DNA of 14,510 nucleotides, taken from assembly GCA_030052355.1 (NCBI GenBank), contig JASIGS010000593.1:1-14510 (forward strand). The letters are read 5' to 3'. Position 1 is the stretch's first letter, and the number at the start of each line of letters is the position of its first letter. Shown here piece by piece: positions 14,457 through 14,510 of this stretch. This stretch comes from Streptosporangiaceae bacterium. Lineage in GTDB: Bacteria; Actinomycetota; Actinomycetes; Streptosporangiales; Streptosporangiaceae. Below the pieces are notes generated by a model. That model was not told where the DNA came from and ran no database searches. It saw nothing but the letters and a program-made list of their open reading frames with translations. The position numbers were made by a program, and so were the translations under genes.

Positions 14457-14510
14457 GTGACCGTCGCCGTCGTGGTGGGTAACCCCAAACCGCAGTCGCG
14501 CACCTATCAG
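14457..14510 (+). CDS. NAD(P)H-dependent FMN reductase, N-terminus only (3' end off window)
   Basis: Only 18 codons are visible: a hydrophobic first strand (VAVVVG, residues 3-8) followed by NPKPQSRT (9-16). This is the phosphate-binding start of flavodoxin-like NAD(P)H:FMN reductases of the SsuE/MsuE kind and of the LLM-partnered CE1759 type. The strong GGAGGAG before the GTG and the place directly after four flavin-dependent monooxygenases make this the likely source of FMNH2 for them. The call rests on a short stretch plus context. Confidence 0.72.
   Translation, partial: MTVAVVVGNPKPQSRTYQ

Overview
This window comes from a chromosome with very high GC content. It has long GC-rich codons, many GTG starts, and 4-bp or longer start/stop overlaps inside operons. 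Together with the protein families present, this points to an actinomycete (Actinomycetota). The genus cannot be fixed from the sequence alone. No rRNA, tRNA, CRISPR array, integrase or insertion sequence was seen.

Left part (positions 1-5304, minus strand): a tightly packed operon, read right to left. It encodes an acyl-CoA synthetase, a poly(3-hydroxyalkanoate) synthase of the Pseudomonas class II type (phaC), an intracellular PHA depolymerase (phaZ) and an acyl-CoA dehydrogenase whose 3' end runs off the window. The synthetase and phaC overlap by 4 bp, phaC and phaZ overlap by 17 bp, and phaZ is 13 bp from the dehydrogenase. The set reads as activation of fatty or 3-hydroxy acids, polymer storage, polymer release and beta-oxidation. 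This is medium-chain-length PHA turnover as known from pseudomonads, but in an actinomycete setting.

Middle part (5305-8409): a 180-bp divergent promoter region leads into a metal-dependent amidohydrolase (plus strand). That gene converges on and overlaps an XRE/cupin-type regulator (minus strand). The regulator is divergent from a thioredoxin-reductase-like flavoprotein. The short regulator/flavoprotein intergenic region carries two copies of a 12-bp repeat, each containing a perfect 10-bp palindrome, 53 bp apart. This is a candidate operator pair.

Right part (8462-14510, plus strand): a phytanoyl-CoA-dioxygenase-fold protein that appears to have lost two of its three iron ligands comes first. 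A 276-bp region with a strikingly AT-rich block follows. Then comes an operon of four different luciferase-like (LLM) flavin monooxygenases (two NtaA/SnaA/DszA-like, one general LLM, one MsnO8-like) and, at the window edge, the first 18 codons of an NAD(P)H-dependent FMN reductase. Such pairs use reduced FMN and O2 to attack C-S, C-N or C-C bonds, typically in sulfur scavenging or xenobiotic breakdown. The substrate is unknown, and no transporter is visible here. The co-operation of the right-hand genes as one catabolic module is inference from context.
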